DNA of 64,000 nt from an uncultured Lachnospiraceae bacterium (GTDB lineage Bacteria > Bacillota > Clostridia > Lachnospirales > Lachnospiraceae), in contig CAMUYQ010000009.1 in assembly GCA_947165025.1 (NCBI GenBank), positions 1-64,000 on the forward strand, written 5' to 3'. Both the position numbers and the translations under genes were made by a program. Shown piece after piece: positions 44,775 through 53,661 of this stretch (the stretch's first letter is position 1; every line of letters starts with the position of its first letter). Under the pieces are notes generated by a model. That model ran no database searches, was not told the origin of the DNA, and saw nothing but the letters and a program-made list of their open reading frames with translations.

Positions 44775-44868
44775 GAGGAGTGGCCAGGTGGATGAGAGTC
44801 ACCTGGCCAATATTATGAAAAAATATATCTGGTTGTTTGGAGAATGCACTCCAATGGAGATGATGTAA
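44775..44868 (+). other. Hairpin-bridged start site and MKKY mini reading frame, copy B
   Basis: GAGGAG (44775-44780) runs directly into a perfect ten-base hairpin (TGGCCAGGTG 44781-44790, nine-base loop, CACCTGGCCA 44800-44809). Five bases (ATATT) later comes ATG at 44815, encoding MKKYIWLFGECTPMEMM and stopping at 44868. Order and spacing match copy A at 31351, while the stem sequences differ, as expected when structure is kept. The terminator of the upstream gene is a separate hairpin, so this one need not be a terminator. Confidence 0.55.
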
Positions 44869-44882
44869 ATATACCACCGATG

Positions 44883-44915
44883 TATGAACAAATTATGAAC
44901 AAACTATGAATATAT
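44883..44915 (+). repeat. TATGAACA direct repeat block, copy B
   Basis: Three TATGAA-starting units with an exact 11-base period (44883, 44894, 44905). The first 19 bases are identical to 31491-31509. It lies about 15 bases after the mini reading frame and about 90 bases before the candidate promoter of the next gene. The intergenic stretch 44684-45071 otherwise holds the terminator, copy B and that promoter. Confidence 0.6.
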
Positions 44916-45003
44916 AGTAAATGTTTCCAAAGGAAGTAAAAATCAGGAGCGTTTTATTGTATATTATGCACAATGCTCTTTTTGCTATATTGAAGCATAT
45001 ATA

Positions 45004-45032
45004 TTGTGTTTTAACATAATAAATGATAGAAT
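45004..45032 (+). promoter_or_regulatory. Candidate promoter of the tail-anchored protein gene
   Basis: TTGTGT (45004-45009) and TAGAAT (45027-45032) are 17 bases apart in an AT-rich region, 40 bases before the start codon. GGGAGG precedes the ATG at 45072. Confidence 0.5.
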
Positions 45033-45071
45033 ATTGACGATATATGGTATTTTACTGATCGGGAGGTAAAT

Positions 45072-46076
45072 ATGGACGGTTTCAGAGAAAGATTAGGCGG
45101 AAGATTTGATCGTTCCGGAATGAGGGGAAGCGGCTATGATCGCATGAATCAGGAGGAGAGATACGAAGGCGACAGATACGAGAGAAGTCCGAGAAGGGGC
45201 GGCGGTGACGGTATCTCCCAGGAAGCGATAAATGAAGCGGTAACCGAAGCTGTTAACAAATCAAACAGGGAACAGCTCGATGTCATAGCAGACTTCTTTG
45301 ATGAAGCAAAGGCTGACAGGATGGAGTCCGAGAGAGCGATAATCGATGCGCTTTCGCACAGCATGAACGAAGTGTCGGCAAATGCAAGAGCAGCAGCACC
45401 TGCGCCTGCTCCCGCACCTGTAGCACCCCCTACACCGATCGCGGTAGTAGATGAGCAGAATGCAGAGACTCTTTCGAGGATCGAGCGTATTGCCGGACAG
45501 AATGCCGAAGCACTCAATGAGAGTAATGAAATGCTTGAGAGAAATGTTGATTCTCTCAGGTCTAATTCGGAAATATTAAATGAGATCAAAAGCTCAATTG
45601 GCGGACTTGTTTCTTCGACCGAGGAAATGAAACGTGAGATCGGCGCAAATGCAGCAGCCCCTTCACCCCTTCAGGAACTTACAGTTGATTTTACGGGCGA
45701 GAAGAATGAAATACTCGGCGCCGTAGGTGATAACAGAGCTATCCTGAACATGATCAGGCAGGATGTTCTGAACGGATTTGCCAGAAGCCAGAGCGAGGAA
45801 GAGGATCCCGAAGATAAGGTGACCCCGCTTTCGGCTGATGATGCGAGCAGATATTACAAGGAACTTGAGGATCATGTTCATAAAGAGTGCGTTAAGTGCT
45901 ACAGGAATGTTCAGTCGGCGCTGACCGAAGCTAATGCCGAGGCAAACACGGGACTTGAAAAGTCGATCGCCGGAACGAGGATAATGGTCCTTGTATCCCT
46001 GATACTTAACGGACTGATGTTCGTACTCCTGCTTGTTTATATTTTAAATGATATCTTCAATCTTCTGCCGTTCTGA
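45072..46076 (+). CDS. Tail-anchored coiled-coil protein of unknown function
   Basis: A 334-residue protein: an Arg/Gly/Tyr-rich N-terminus (to about residue 45), helical coiled-coil stretches, an Ala/Pro linker (AAAPAPAPAPVAPP, about 112-125), further Asn/Glu-rich coils (about 128-195), and one C-terminal membrane helix (IMVLVSLILNGLMFVLLLVY). No signal peptide, so the bulk should be cytosolic. The M23 peptidase gene follows in 11 bases, which suggests an envelope or division role. No family recognised. Confidence 0.6.
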   Translation: MDGFRERLGGRFDRSGMRGSGYDRMNQEERYEGDRYERSPRRGGGDGISQEAINEAVTEAVNKSNREQLDVIADFFDEAKADRMESERAIIDALSHSMNEVSANARAAAPAPAPAPVAPPTPIAVVDEQNAETLSRIERIAGQNAEALNESNEMLERNVDSLRSNSEILNEIKSSIGGLVSSTEEMKREIGANAAAPSPLQELTVDFTGEKNEILGAVGDNRAILNMIRQDVLNGFARSQSEEEDPEDKVTPLSADDASRYYKELEDHVHKECVKCYRNVQSALTEANAEANTGLEKSIAGTRIMVLVSLILNGLMFVLLLVYILNDIFNLLPF

Positions 46077-46087
46077 TCTGAATTGAC

Positions 46088-47665
46088 ATGAGTTTTTTTA
46101 CCAAATACGTAAACATTGTCAAATATTCACATTACTTAGCAATGCTGGGCACAGCATTGCTAATTTTTGTGTGTGCACCGGGTCTTCAGAAGCTTGAAGA
46201 CAAGAGCAGCAACAAGGTCAGCGTATTTGTTAACGGAACGCAGGTGGGAACAGTAAAGGACGCCTCAGAGGTAAGCGGGATGATCCTTGAGGCGAGACGA
46301 CGTATTGCGTCCGAGAGCAGTAATCTTGTGCTTGTTGATTCCGAAGTTGTTCTTTCCGGATCTACGGATGTGGTCGGCCAGGTGGACGAGAGGGAAACTA
46401 TCGTCAACAACATCTACAATGTTATGCACGATAACGTCATGAAGACCAAGCAGCCCGCTTTTGAGGTAAAGATCAATGAATTCACGGTAAACCTAAAGAG
46501 CATAGACGATGTTATAGCACTTCTGAACGCTTCAAAAGAGGAATACGATCCCGATTCGGAGTGGAAGGTGTGGCTCGTTACGGATAATACCCGTGAGCTT
46601 AATGTTTTAACGACCAAGATAGAAAAGGTTTCCGACCAGAAGGAGCCGGTAATAGACAAACCGATAGTATTCCCGAAGGGCGGAGCACTCCTCAGGATGG
46701 AGGAGATATATGATGCCGCTTTTTCACAGAAGCCGGATAACGCGTTTGAGTTTGGAGTCAGGAGCATTGATTTTGATGAAAACGTGGAGGTCGTACAGGC
46801 ATACGTTGACGGTGATAAGATAAGCACCCTCGAGGATGCGATAGAGGCCGTTACGAAGACAAGCCAGAAGAGCAAGAAATATGAGGTCGTAGCGGGAGAT
46901 ACGCTCGGAGGGATAGCCCAGAAGAACGATATGTCGATAGATGAGATAATAAAGCTCAATTCCGCGAGCATTCCGAATGAAAAAGCGATGCTCCGTGTAG
47001 GAGACGAGATAACAATAGCTTCTCCCGAACCCGAGCTTTCCGTTGTAAGGACAGAGAGAAGATACTATGAGGAAAACTATGACGCCGAAGTCATTTACAT
47101 CGATAACGATGAATGGTATACGAACCATACCGAGGTACGCCAGCAGCCCGTGACGGGATACCGTAAGGTTGTTGCGGATGTTACATACAGAAACGCGGAG
47201 CTTGTTAAAACGGACATACTTAATGAAGACATCACGGTTCAGGCTGTGGCAAAGATAGTAGAGCGCGGTACAAAGATCCCGCCCACATATGTATATCCCG
47301 TATGGGGAAGGATATCATCCGGATTCGGACGAAGAAAGGCACCGAAGAAGGGCGCGAGCACATATCATAAGGGAGTTGATTTTGCGGTTCCGATTGGGAC
47401 CGCGGTCATGGCGTCGTGCGGTGGAACGGTCACTAGGGCCGGATGGGGAAGCGGATACGGATACTGCGTATATATCCAGCATCCTGACGGAAGGAGCACG
47501 AGATACGGCCATCTGAGCAAGGTTCTCGTTAAGGCGGGACAGACTGTATCACAGGGCCAGAAGATCGCGCTTAGCGGTAATACCGGCGTTTCCACGGGGC
47601 CGCATCTGCATTTTGAGATCCTTATAGGCGGTGGTCAAGTAAATCCGCTCAAATATTTGCAATGA
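46088..47665 (+). CDS. M23 peptidase with LysM and G5 domains
   Basis: A 525-residue membrane-anchored murein endopeptidase. One helix (about 17-33), then a long region, LysM (YEVVAGDTLGGIAQKNDMS, about 258-305), a G5-like domain (about 320-400), and the LytM/M23 catalytic domain with HKGVDFAVP (His427, Asp431) and HLHFEIL (His506, His508), giving a complete zinc site. It should cut peptidoglycan cross-links outside the membrane. The following murA gene continues the wall theme. Confidence 0.9.
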   Translation: MSFFTKYVNIVKYSHYLAMLGTALLIFVCAPGLQKLEDKSSNKVSVFVNGTQVGTVKDASEVSGMILEARRRIASESSNLVLVDSEVVLSGSTDVVGQVDERETIVNNIYNVMHDNVMKTKQPAFEVKINEFTVNLKSIDDVIALLNASKEEYDPDSEWKVWLVTDNTRELNVLTTKIEKVSDQKEPVIDKPIVFPKGGALLRMEEIYDAAFSQKPDNAFEFGVRSIDFDENVEVVQAYVDGDKISTLEDAIEAVTKTSQKSKKYEVVAGDTLGGIAQKNDMSIDEIIKLNSASIPNEKAMLRVGDEITIASPEPELSVVRTERRYYEENYDAEVIYIDNDEWYTNHTEVRQQPVTGYRKVVADVTYRNAELVKTDILNEDITVQAVAKIVERGTKIPPTYVYPVWGRISSGFGRRKAPKKGASTYHKGVDFAVPIGTAVMASCGGTVTRAGWGSGYGYCVYIQHPDGRSTRYGHLSKVLVKAGQTVSQGQKIALSGNTGVSTGPHLHFEILIGGGQVNPLKYLQ

Positions 47666-47708
47666 TAATTGGTTAATTTGTTACATTCACCAAAAAAATG
47701 CTTTGATA

Positions 47709-47737
47709 TTGCAAGCCATTTTTTCGGGTATTATAAT
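47709..47737 (+). promoter_or_regulatory. Promoter of murA
   Basis: TTGCAA (47709-47714), 17 bases, TATAAT (47732-47737). The GTG start is at 47769. Confidence 0.75.
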
Positions 47738-47768
47738 TATTCTGTTTGATAATTCAGAGGTGTGACAA

Positions 47769-49061
47769 GTGGAGCAGTACATAATAAAGGGTGGCAATCC
47801 TTTAGTGGGAGAAGTTGAGATCGGCGGTGCCAAGAATGCGGCTTTGGGCATTCTTGCTGCTTCGGTCATGACGAGCGAACCCGTTATAATTGAAAATCTG
47901 CCTGACGTCAGAGATACAGCCGTGCTTATCCAGGCAATGGAAAGCGTAGGAACGATAGTTGAGCGCATTGACAGGCATACGGTCAGGATCAATGCCGCAG
48001 GTATCAACGGTTACACGATCGATGACGGATATATCAAGAAGATCAGGGCTTCATACTATATGCTCGGAGCACTGCTCGGCCGTTTTAATAAGGCGGAAGT
48101 GGCGCTTCCCGGCGGATGCAATATCGGAAGCAGGCCCATCGACCAGCACCTGAAGGGATTCAGAGCTCTCGGAGCAAAGGTCGAAGTATCAAGAGGTATG
48201 ATAGGTGCGTCGGCCGATAACCTTACGGGCAGCCATATCTATATGGACGTCGTAACGGTAGGTGCGACTATAAACGTAATGCTCGCGGCAACGCTTGCAT
48301 CGGGCAAGACGATAATAGAGAATGCAGCAAAGGAACCCCATGTCGTTGATGTGGCCAACTTCCTCAACAGTATGGGCGCCAACATAAAGGGTGCGGGTAC
48401 TGACGTCATCAGGATCAAAGGTGTTGAGAAGCTACACGGCACTACGTATTCGATCATCCCTGACCAGATCGAAGCCGGAACATTCATGTTCGCGGCGGCG
48501 ATAACAAAAGGGGATATAATGATCAAGAACGTGATCCCCAAGCATCTTGAGTCGATAAGTGCAAAGCTTATCGAGATAGGATGTCAGATAGAGGAGTTTG
48601 ATGACTGCCTGAGAGTTGTGGCAACGAAGAGACTCTCAAACACGCAGGTCAAGACGCTGCCTTATCCCGGTTTTCCGACCGATATGCAGCCTCAGATAGC
48701 AACAACACTTGCTCTGTCCGAAGGAACGAGTATAGTTACGGAGAGCATTTTTGAGAACAGGTTCAAATATGTCGGTGAGCTCCAGAGAATGGGCGCCAAT
48801 ATCAAGGTAGAAGGTAATACCGCTATAATCGAAGGCGTTGATTCGTTCTCGGGTGCCGGTATTTCGGCCCCGGACCTTCGTGCGGGAGCAGCCCTTGTTC
48901 TTGCAGCTCTTGTTGCCGACGGAATATCCACGATAGACGATATCAAGTATATCGAAAGAGGATATGAAGACTTCCCCGAGAAGCTCTCGGCACTCGGTGC
49001 TGTCATGGAGAAGGTCGAGACAGACAGAGACATACAGAAATTCAAGTTAAAGGTCGGTTGA
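47769..49061 (+). CDS. murA: UDP-N-acetylglucosamine 1-carboxyvinyltransferase
   Basis: A 430-residue cytosolic enzyme that transfers enolpyruvate from PEP to UDP-GlcNAc, the first committed step of peptidoglycan synthesis. N-terminal GGAKNAALGILAAS and the active-site loop PGGCNIGSRPIDQH with Cys117, the residue attacked by fosfomycin in this family. The start is GTG 47769 with a weak GAGGTG ahead. Firmicutes often have a second copy (murA2/murZ); which of the two this is cannot be told here. Confidence 0.95.
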   Translation: MEQYIIKGGNPLVGEVEIGGAKNAALGILAASVMTSEPVIIENLPDVRDTAVLIQAMESVGTIVERIDRHTVRINAAGINGYTIDDGYIKKIRASYYMLGALLGRFNKAEVALPGGCNIGSRPIDQHLKGFRALGAKVEVSRGMIGASADNLTGSHIYMDVVTVGATINVMLAATLASGKTIIENAAKEPHVVDVANFLNSMGANIKGAGTDVIRIKGVEKLHGTTYSIIPDQIEAGTFMFAAAITKGDIMIKNVIPKHLESISAKLIEIGCQIEEFDDCLRVVATKRLSNTQVKTLPYPGFPTDMQPQIATTLALSEGTSIVTESIFENRFKYVGELQRMGANIKVEGNTAIIEGVDSFSGAGISAPDLRAGAALVLAALVADGISTIDDIKYIERGYEDFPEKLSALGAVMEKVETDRDIQKFKLKVG

Positions 49062-49077
49062 TCCGATCTTTTCTTAT

Positions 49078-49107
49078 TTGACATATCATATGCTCATTCT
49101 TTATAAT
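49078..49107 (+). promoter_or_regulatory. Promoter of the HD-GYP gene
   Basis: Perfect TTGACA (49078-49083) and perfect TATAAT (49102-49107) with an 18-base spacer. Confidence 0.85.
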
Positions 49108-49143
49108 TATTCTGGATTTGTATGTTAATTAAGGAGATTCTCT

Positions 49144-50247
49144 GTGAAAAGAGTACGGATCACGGAACTTCGGCCGGGCATGAAAACGGCGGAGGATGTA
49201 TTTTCATATAACAATCAGATGATAGTGCCCAAGGGCTCTGTCCTTGATGATAAGATGATAACCCGTCTTGAATTCTATTCGGTTCTTGCCGTCCGTATCG
49301 TGGATGAGGAGGACGGATCCGAATCCGAACAGGCTCCCGAGCCTCTCAGTGATGGTGAGATAAGCGATAATTCATCATATTCCCAGAAGATCAAGAACAG
49401 TAAACAGTTCAAGAAGTTTGAGGAATCGTTCCTTGAGAATACCGAGTCCTTCAAGGAAAATCTTAAAAACATAGCTGAAGGCGGCGCCGAGATAGACAGC
49501 CGTGCGATGATCGACAGTATCACGAGTCTCATCGAAGGAGATATGACGGGCATCAGCGTGTTTGATATGCTGCATAACATGCGTCAGTATGATGATTTTA
49601 CATATATGCATTCGATGAACGTGTCGCTCATATGTAACGTTTTCGGTAAATGGCTTGGTATGAGTACCGCGGATATCGATATCATAACGCTCGGAGGACT
49701 GTTGCATGATATCGGAAAGCTGAAGATACCGGACAATATAATCAGGAAGCCGGATAAGCTCTCGCCGGCCGAATACAACATAATCAAGACACATTCGCTT
49801 CAGGGATACAATATCCTCAAGGATAAGAACATAGATGATAATGTTAAGCAGTGCGCCCTGATGCATCATGAGCGTTGCGACGGATCGGGATATCCGCTCG
49901 GACTGATGGGCGATAAGATCAATATGTATGCCAAGATAGTTGCGATCGCCGATGTTTACGATGCGATGACGGCAGCGAGGATATACCGCGGACCGCTGTG
50001 TCCGTTCAAGGTGATCAGCATATTCGAATCAGAGGGACTGCAGAAATATGACGGACACTATATTCTCACGTTCCTTGAGCATGTAGCGACAACATACATG
50101 AATAACAGAGTCAGGCTTAACAACGGTATGGAAGGTGATGTCATTTTCATGAACAGAAACCAGTATTCCAGACCGATGATCCAATGCTCCGACAAGTTTG
50201 TCGATCTTTCAAGGGAGCCGGATCTCTATATTGAGACGTTTGTTTGA
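49144..50247 (+). CDS. HD-GYP cyclic-di-GMP phosphodiesterase
   Basis: A 367-residue cytosolic protein. The N-terminal part (about 1-120) is a DUF3391-like/linker region. The HD-GYP domain has LLHDIGKLKIP (His188-Asp189) and MHHERCDGSGYPLG with Gly249-Tyr250-Pro251. It should hydrolyse cyclic-di-GMP. A short beta-rich C-terminal extension follows (NRVRLNNGMEGDV). GTG start after AAGGAG. The LicD fusion gene starts at the stop codon (TGATG), linking cyclic-di-GMP turnover to a surface-polymer gene. Confidence 0.88.
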   Translation: MKRVRITELRPGMKTAEDVFSYNNQMIVPKGSVLDDKMITRLEFYSVLAVRIVDEEDGSESEQAPEPLSDGEISDNSSYSQKIKNSKQFKKFEESFLENTESFKENLKNIAEGGAEIDSRAMIDSITSLIEGDMTGISVFDMLHNMRQYDDFTYMHSMNVSLICNVFGKWLGMSTADIDIITLGGLLHDIGKLKIPDNIIRKPDKLSPAEYNIIKTHSLQGYNILKDKNIDDNVKQCALMHHERCDGSGYPLGLMGDKINMYAKIVAIADVYDAMTAARIYRGPLCPFKVISIFESEGLQKYDGHYILTFLEHVATTYMNNRVRLNNGMEGDVIFMNRNQYSRPMIQCSDKFVDLSREPDLYIETFV

Positions 50248-52439
50248 TGAACAATGAGTTTTATGAAGACGAAGTATCAGAGGGATTTTATGTTCCGTCC
50301 ATGATCAAAAAGGCATGGGGAGCGCAGCTGGATGTCCTTAATGAAACGGACAGGATCTGCAGGAGGCATAATATCCCTTATTTTGCGGACTGGGGCTCAC
50401 TTTTGGCTGCCATCCGCCATAACGGTTACATCCCGTGGGATGATGACCTGGATATTTCAATGCGCCGAAGGGATTATGAGCGATTTTTGCGCCATGCGGA
50501 AGATGAACTTCCCGAAGGCTTCAAGGTAATGCATTTCAAAAATCATCCGCAGCATCATTTCTTTGTTGCCAGGATAGTCGGCAAACCCAGGATATGTTTT
50601 GAGGAAGAACACCTTACACGTTTTCACGGCTTTCCGTACATAGCCGGGATCGATCTTTTTGTGCTCGATAACGTGTATCGTGACCGCAAAAAAGAGAAGC
50701 TCAGATCAAAGAGAGCGGAGTATGTGCTCGCGGTTGCAGACAATATCGCGGACGGTAAAACGAATGCGAAAGAGACAGAAGAGTTGTTGAAACAGTGTGA
50801 ACAGTATACGGGAAAGAAGATAAACAGAAAGCTTTCGGGCGAGGAGCTTCGTATATTCATGTACGGTCTTGTTGAGGAAATCTTTGCTTCCGTTCCCGAT
50901 GAGGAATCTGATGAACTTGTACAGATGATGCCTTTCGGGATGTATGAAAGAAAACTGTACATTCCGAAAGAGTATTACAGTGATACCGTCAGGCTGCCGT
51001 ATATGAACACAACGATCCAGGTCCCCATATGTTATGATGCCGTGATGCGTCGCAAGTTCGGAAATTACATGAAGATCCAGAGAAAATGGGACGGTCATGA
51101 ATATCCTTTCTTCTACGGCCAGCATGAACAGCTGATAAAGACTCTTGATTTTGAGTATCCCGCATATAAAGCTTCGGCAGGTGATATTACCGCAAAACCG
51201 GTAAGATCTGACGGAGTCAGGGATGTGGCAGAAGAATATGCAAAGCGGATAAGATCATATGCGGAGGATGCACAGCTTCTGCAGCAGACGTCAATAGAGT
51301 TCGGGACGCTGATAGAGTCGGCATACGGAGAAGGATACAGGACAGTAACGATACTTGAGCAGCTGTGTGAGGCAGCCTATCAGTACAGTATCAAAGAGGG
51401 CACGAAAGAAGAGATCGAAGCGGTCATAGATGCTCTTGAAGAGAGCATATCAGAGGATATTCTGTCAAGACATGATATCGTGTTCATGCCTTTTGCCGCA
51501 AAACACTGGCAATATATGGAAAAACTGTACAGATACTATGAATCTGACGACAGGTATAATGTTTCCGTAATGCCCGTTCCGTATTATTACAAAGGCTGGG
51601 ACGGAGCGTTTACGGAAGAAGTATTTGATAGGGATGCGTACCCTTCGGATCTTCCGTTCATCGACTGTACCAAAGTAAATCTTGAGGCGATGCATCCGGA
51701 AAAGATCATAATACAGAATCCGTTTGATGAGTGGAATCCGGTTATGAGTGTTCCGCCCGAAATGTTTTCACCGGCCCTGAGAAAGTATACCGACGAGCTT
51801 GTTTACATCCCGTTTTTTGTGACGGATGATCTTACGAAAGAGAACGGACCGGAGTATGTCAACATGGATCATTACGTCTGTGTTCCCGGAGTGATCAATT
51901 CCGACAGGATAATACTTCCGACTGAAACATTAAAGAACACATATATGGATAAGATTACCGGATTTGTTAATACGACGGACCGGGAAGTGCTGAAGGCTCT
52001 TGATGAGAAGATCGAAGTGGCACCGCAGTTTGTATTTAACCCCAAAAAAGAGGACTGTGAGTATGTCTGTGATAAAGGCGGCAGAAAGACTCTTGTGTAT
52101 TTTACCACTGTAAGTTTTCTGGCAGAGAGGGGCAGCAAGGGGATCGAAAAGATCAACTCCGTCATTGATATTCTCATGCAGAACAAAGATAAGATGGATG
52201 TTATCTGGGTATTTCAGTGTATAAAGGACAATATAGAAAAGATCGATAATGGCGTGGCGGATGATTTTCGAAAGGCTGTTAAGCGTTTTGAAAATGCAAA
52301 GATCGGCCGACGCATGGACGATATCCCCAAGGCGGAACACAAACGCATCGCAAAGATGTGCGATGCGTATTACGGAGATCCGTCGGCTCTTGCCCTGGAG
52401 TTTTATTATGAGCACAAACCGGTGATGATAATCGGTTAG
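50247..52439 (+). CDS. LicD-family protein fused to a glycerophosphotransferase-like domain
   Basis: A 730-residue protein. Residues about 25-280 are a LicD nucleotidyltransferase-fold domain (ADWGSLLAAIRHNGYIPWDDDLDI), the type that attaches phosphocholine or other phospho-substituents to teichoic acids and glycans. From about residue 410 the sequence (DIVFMPFAAKHWQYMEKLYRY and VMPVPYYYKGWDG) resembles the N-terminal half of CDP-glycerol glycerophosphotransferase-like proteins of Lachnospiraceae. ATG 50247 is preferred over the TTG at 50244. Probable role: substituting a cell-surface polymer with a phosphodiester-linked group. Confidence 0.75.
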   Translation: MNNEFYEDEVSEGFYVPSMIKKAWGAQLDVLNETDRICRRHNIPYFADWGSLLAAIRHNGYIPWDDDLDISMRRRDYERFLRHAEDELPEGFKVMHFKNHPQHHFFVARIVGKPRICFEEEHLTRFHGFPYIAGIDLFVLDNVYRDRKKEKLRSKRAEYVLAVADNIADGKTNAKETEELLKQCEQYTGKKINRKLSGEELRIFMYGLVEEIFASVPDEESDELVQMMPFGMYERKLYIPKEYYSDTVRLPYMNTTIQVPICYDAVMRRKFGNYMKIQRKWDGHEYPFFYGQHEQLIKTLDFEYPAYKASAGDITAKPVRSDGVRDVAEEYAKRIRSYAEDAQLLQQTSIEFGTLIESAYGEGYRTVTILEQLCEAAYQYSIKEGTKEEIEAVIDALEESISEDILSRHDIVFMPFAAKHWQYMEKLYRYYESDDRYNVSVMPVPYYYKGWDGAFTEEVFDRDAYPSDLPFIDCTKVNLEAMHPEKIIIQNPFDEWNPVMSVPPEMFSPALRKYTDELVYIPFFVTDDLTKENGPEYVNMDHYVCVPGVINSDRIILPTETLKNTYMDKITGFVNTTDREVLKALDEKIEVAPQFVFNPKKEDCEYVCDKGGRKTLVYFTTVSFLAERGSKGIEKINSVIDILMQNKDKMDVIWVFQCIKDNIEKIDNGVADDFRKAVKRFENAKIGRRMDDIPKAEHKRIAKMCDAYYGDPSALALEFYYEHKPVMIIG

Positions 52440-52454
52440 TCTTCGAAAGATTCT

Positions 52455-53255
52455 TTAAAGAGAAGGACAGACACAGTCCTGTTCTTTTTCCTCTGAGCTT
52501 ATTTTCTTCCGATCATACAAATAGAAGATCACAGATGCCGTGACCATTAACACGGCTATCCATTGCGAAGTCGAGAGGCCGAAGTAAAGGCCTCTGTCCG
52601 TATCTCCCCTGAACCTTTCCAGAAAGAATCTGCATATGCCATACAGGAACACATACAGTTCAAGAGAATATCTGAATGAAACCGTAAGCTGTAATATCAG
52701 TATTATCGCCGATATGATAAAAAGGCATACGGATTCGGCCGGTTGACTCGGAAACAGGCTGATACCGGACGGTGCAAACGAATCTTCGGGAAAGGTTACC
52801 GCAAAGCGCCCGTCATAAGGCACTCCGTAACAGCATCCTGCCATAAAACAGCCTATCCTTCCGAAAGCGTGTGCAAACGGGAGAAGAAACGTATACTCCC
52901 TGAAATATCTCATGGCGTCGATCTTATGAAAATGTGCGGCTGCAAATACGGCAATGATCGCAAGTATCAGGCCGCCATAGAATACGAAACCGCCACGCAT
53001 CACGCCGGAGAAGTATTCTTTTTCGAATATCCTTGACCAGTCGATCTTTTGTATATTCACAAGAAGAAACAAAAGTTTTGCGCCGAGAAAAGCGCCGCCA
53101 AGACCGTATGCTTCAAGAAGGATCAGATCAAGCCAGTCTTCACCTCGTTTCCTGATCATCAGGGCAGCTATCACATTAGCCAGTACAGCGCCAAAAGTGA
53201 TCGACAGTCCGTATCCGGGAAGAGAAAGACTTCCAAAATGAATGAAAGGATGCAT
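52455..53255 (-). CDS. lgt: Prolipoprotein diacylglyceryl transferase
   Basis: A 266-residue membrane enzyme with seven helices that moves diacylglycerol from phosphatidylglycerol to the lipobox Cys of prolipoproteins. The core HAFGRIGCFMAGCCYG (His129, Arg133) corresponds to the Lgt signature with the essential Arg. The several lipoproteins in this window are its likely substrates. It lies past the terminator of the small membrane-protein gene and has no obvious separate promoter. Confidence 0.88.
   Translation of the reverse strand: MHPFIHFGSLSLPGYGLSITFGAVLANVIAALMIRKRGEDWLDLILLEAYGLGGAFLGAKLLFLLVNIQKIDWSRIFEKEYFSGVMRGGFVFYGGLILAIIAVFAAAHFHKIDAMRYFREYTFLLPFAHAFGRIGCFMAGCCYGVPYDGRFAVTFPEDSFAPSGISLFPSQPAESVCLFIISAIILILQLTVSFRYSLELYVFLYGICRFFLERFRGDTDRGLYFGLSTSQWIAVLMVTASVIFYLYDRKKISSEEKEQDCVCPSL
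52464..52489 (+). terminator. Candidate terminator of the LicD gene
   Basis: AGGAC (52464-52468) and GTCCT (52476-52480) form a short stem, followed by GTTCTTTTT. It lies inside the 3' end of convergent lgt. The stem is only five bases, so the call is weak. Confidence 0.35.
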
Positions 53256-53281
53256 AATGAGTTGACACCTGTAAAAGAAAA

Positions 53282-53305
53282 AAACCCCTGCAAATGCAGG
53301 GGTTT
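53282..53305 (-). terminator. Terminator of the small membrane-protein genes
   Basis: AAACCCCTGC (53282-53291), loop AAAT, GCAGGGGTTT (53296-53305). On the minus strand it is followed by a T-rich run (53284 down to 53271). It lies between the two-helix protein gene and lgt. Confidence 0.85.
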
Positions 53306-53314
53306 AAATTGTTG

Positions 53315-53554
53315 TTAATTAAATGCACCGGCTGCGCTGGCGCAAGCTATACATGCAATATAAAGGATAGAACTGAGAACAAGTGCGATGATCGAGATCA
53401 CAAGACCGGCAGTTGCACAAGACATACCCTTTTTCTTACCAATAGCGCCAAGAATGATACCTGGGATTGAAAGGATGATGCCGATCCAGTCAACTACAGG
53501 AATTAAACCGAAAACCAACGCAATAATACCAAGAACTAATGAAGCTACACCCAT
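53315..53554 (-). CDS. Small two-helix membrane protein (DUF4190-like)
   Basis: A 79-residue hydrophobic protein: MGVASLVLGIIALVFG, a Gly/Lys turn (GAIGKKKGMS), and ATAGLVISIIALVLSSI, the pattern of DUF4190-type proteins. It ends with a CxxC motif (ACIACAS). It has its own promoter candidate and terminator, unlike its paralogue at 53662, with which it shares layout and C-terminal CxxC. Function unknown. Confidence 0.7.
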   Translation of the reverse strand: MGVASLVLGIIALVFGLIPVVDWIGIILSIPGIILGAIGKKKGMSCATAGLVISIIALVLSSILYIACIACASAAGAFN

Positions 53555-53601
53555 TTTTAATCCTCCTCATAATGGTAGTTAGTTGTGACACATCATAAAA
53601 T

Positions 53602-53630
53602 ATTTTCGCATCTAGGGTATTCTTTGTCAA
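53602..53630 (-). promoter_or_regulatory. Promoter of the 53315 small membrane-protein gene
   Basis: On the minus strand TTGACA (53625-53630) is 17 bases from GAAAAT (53602-53607), which is preceded by TGC, an extended -10. GGAGG precedes the start codon. Confidence 0.55.
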
Positions 53631-53661
53631 GAAAACACCGAAACAGAATGGGTCTTGATCA

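Noticed and set aside
44680-44868. 62-residue frame spanning the terminator and hairpin
   Set aside because: The terminator interrupts it and no start signal is visible; only its last 17 codons, after the hairpin, are kept as the mini-frame.
50244-50246. TTG start for the LicD fusion
   Set aside because: ATG at 50247 overlaps the previous stop (TGATG) and is the stronger start.
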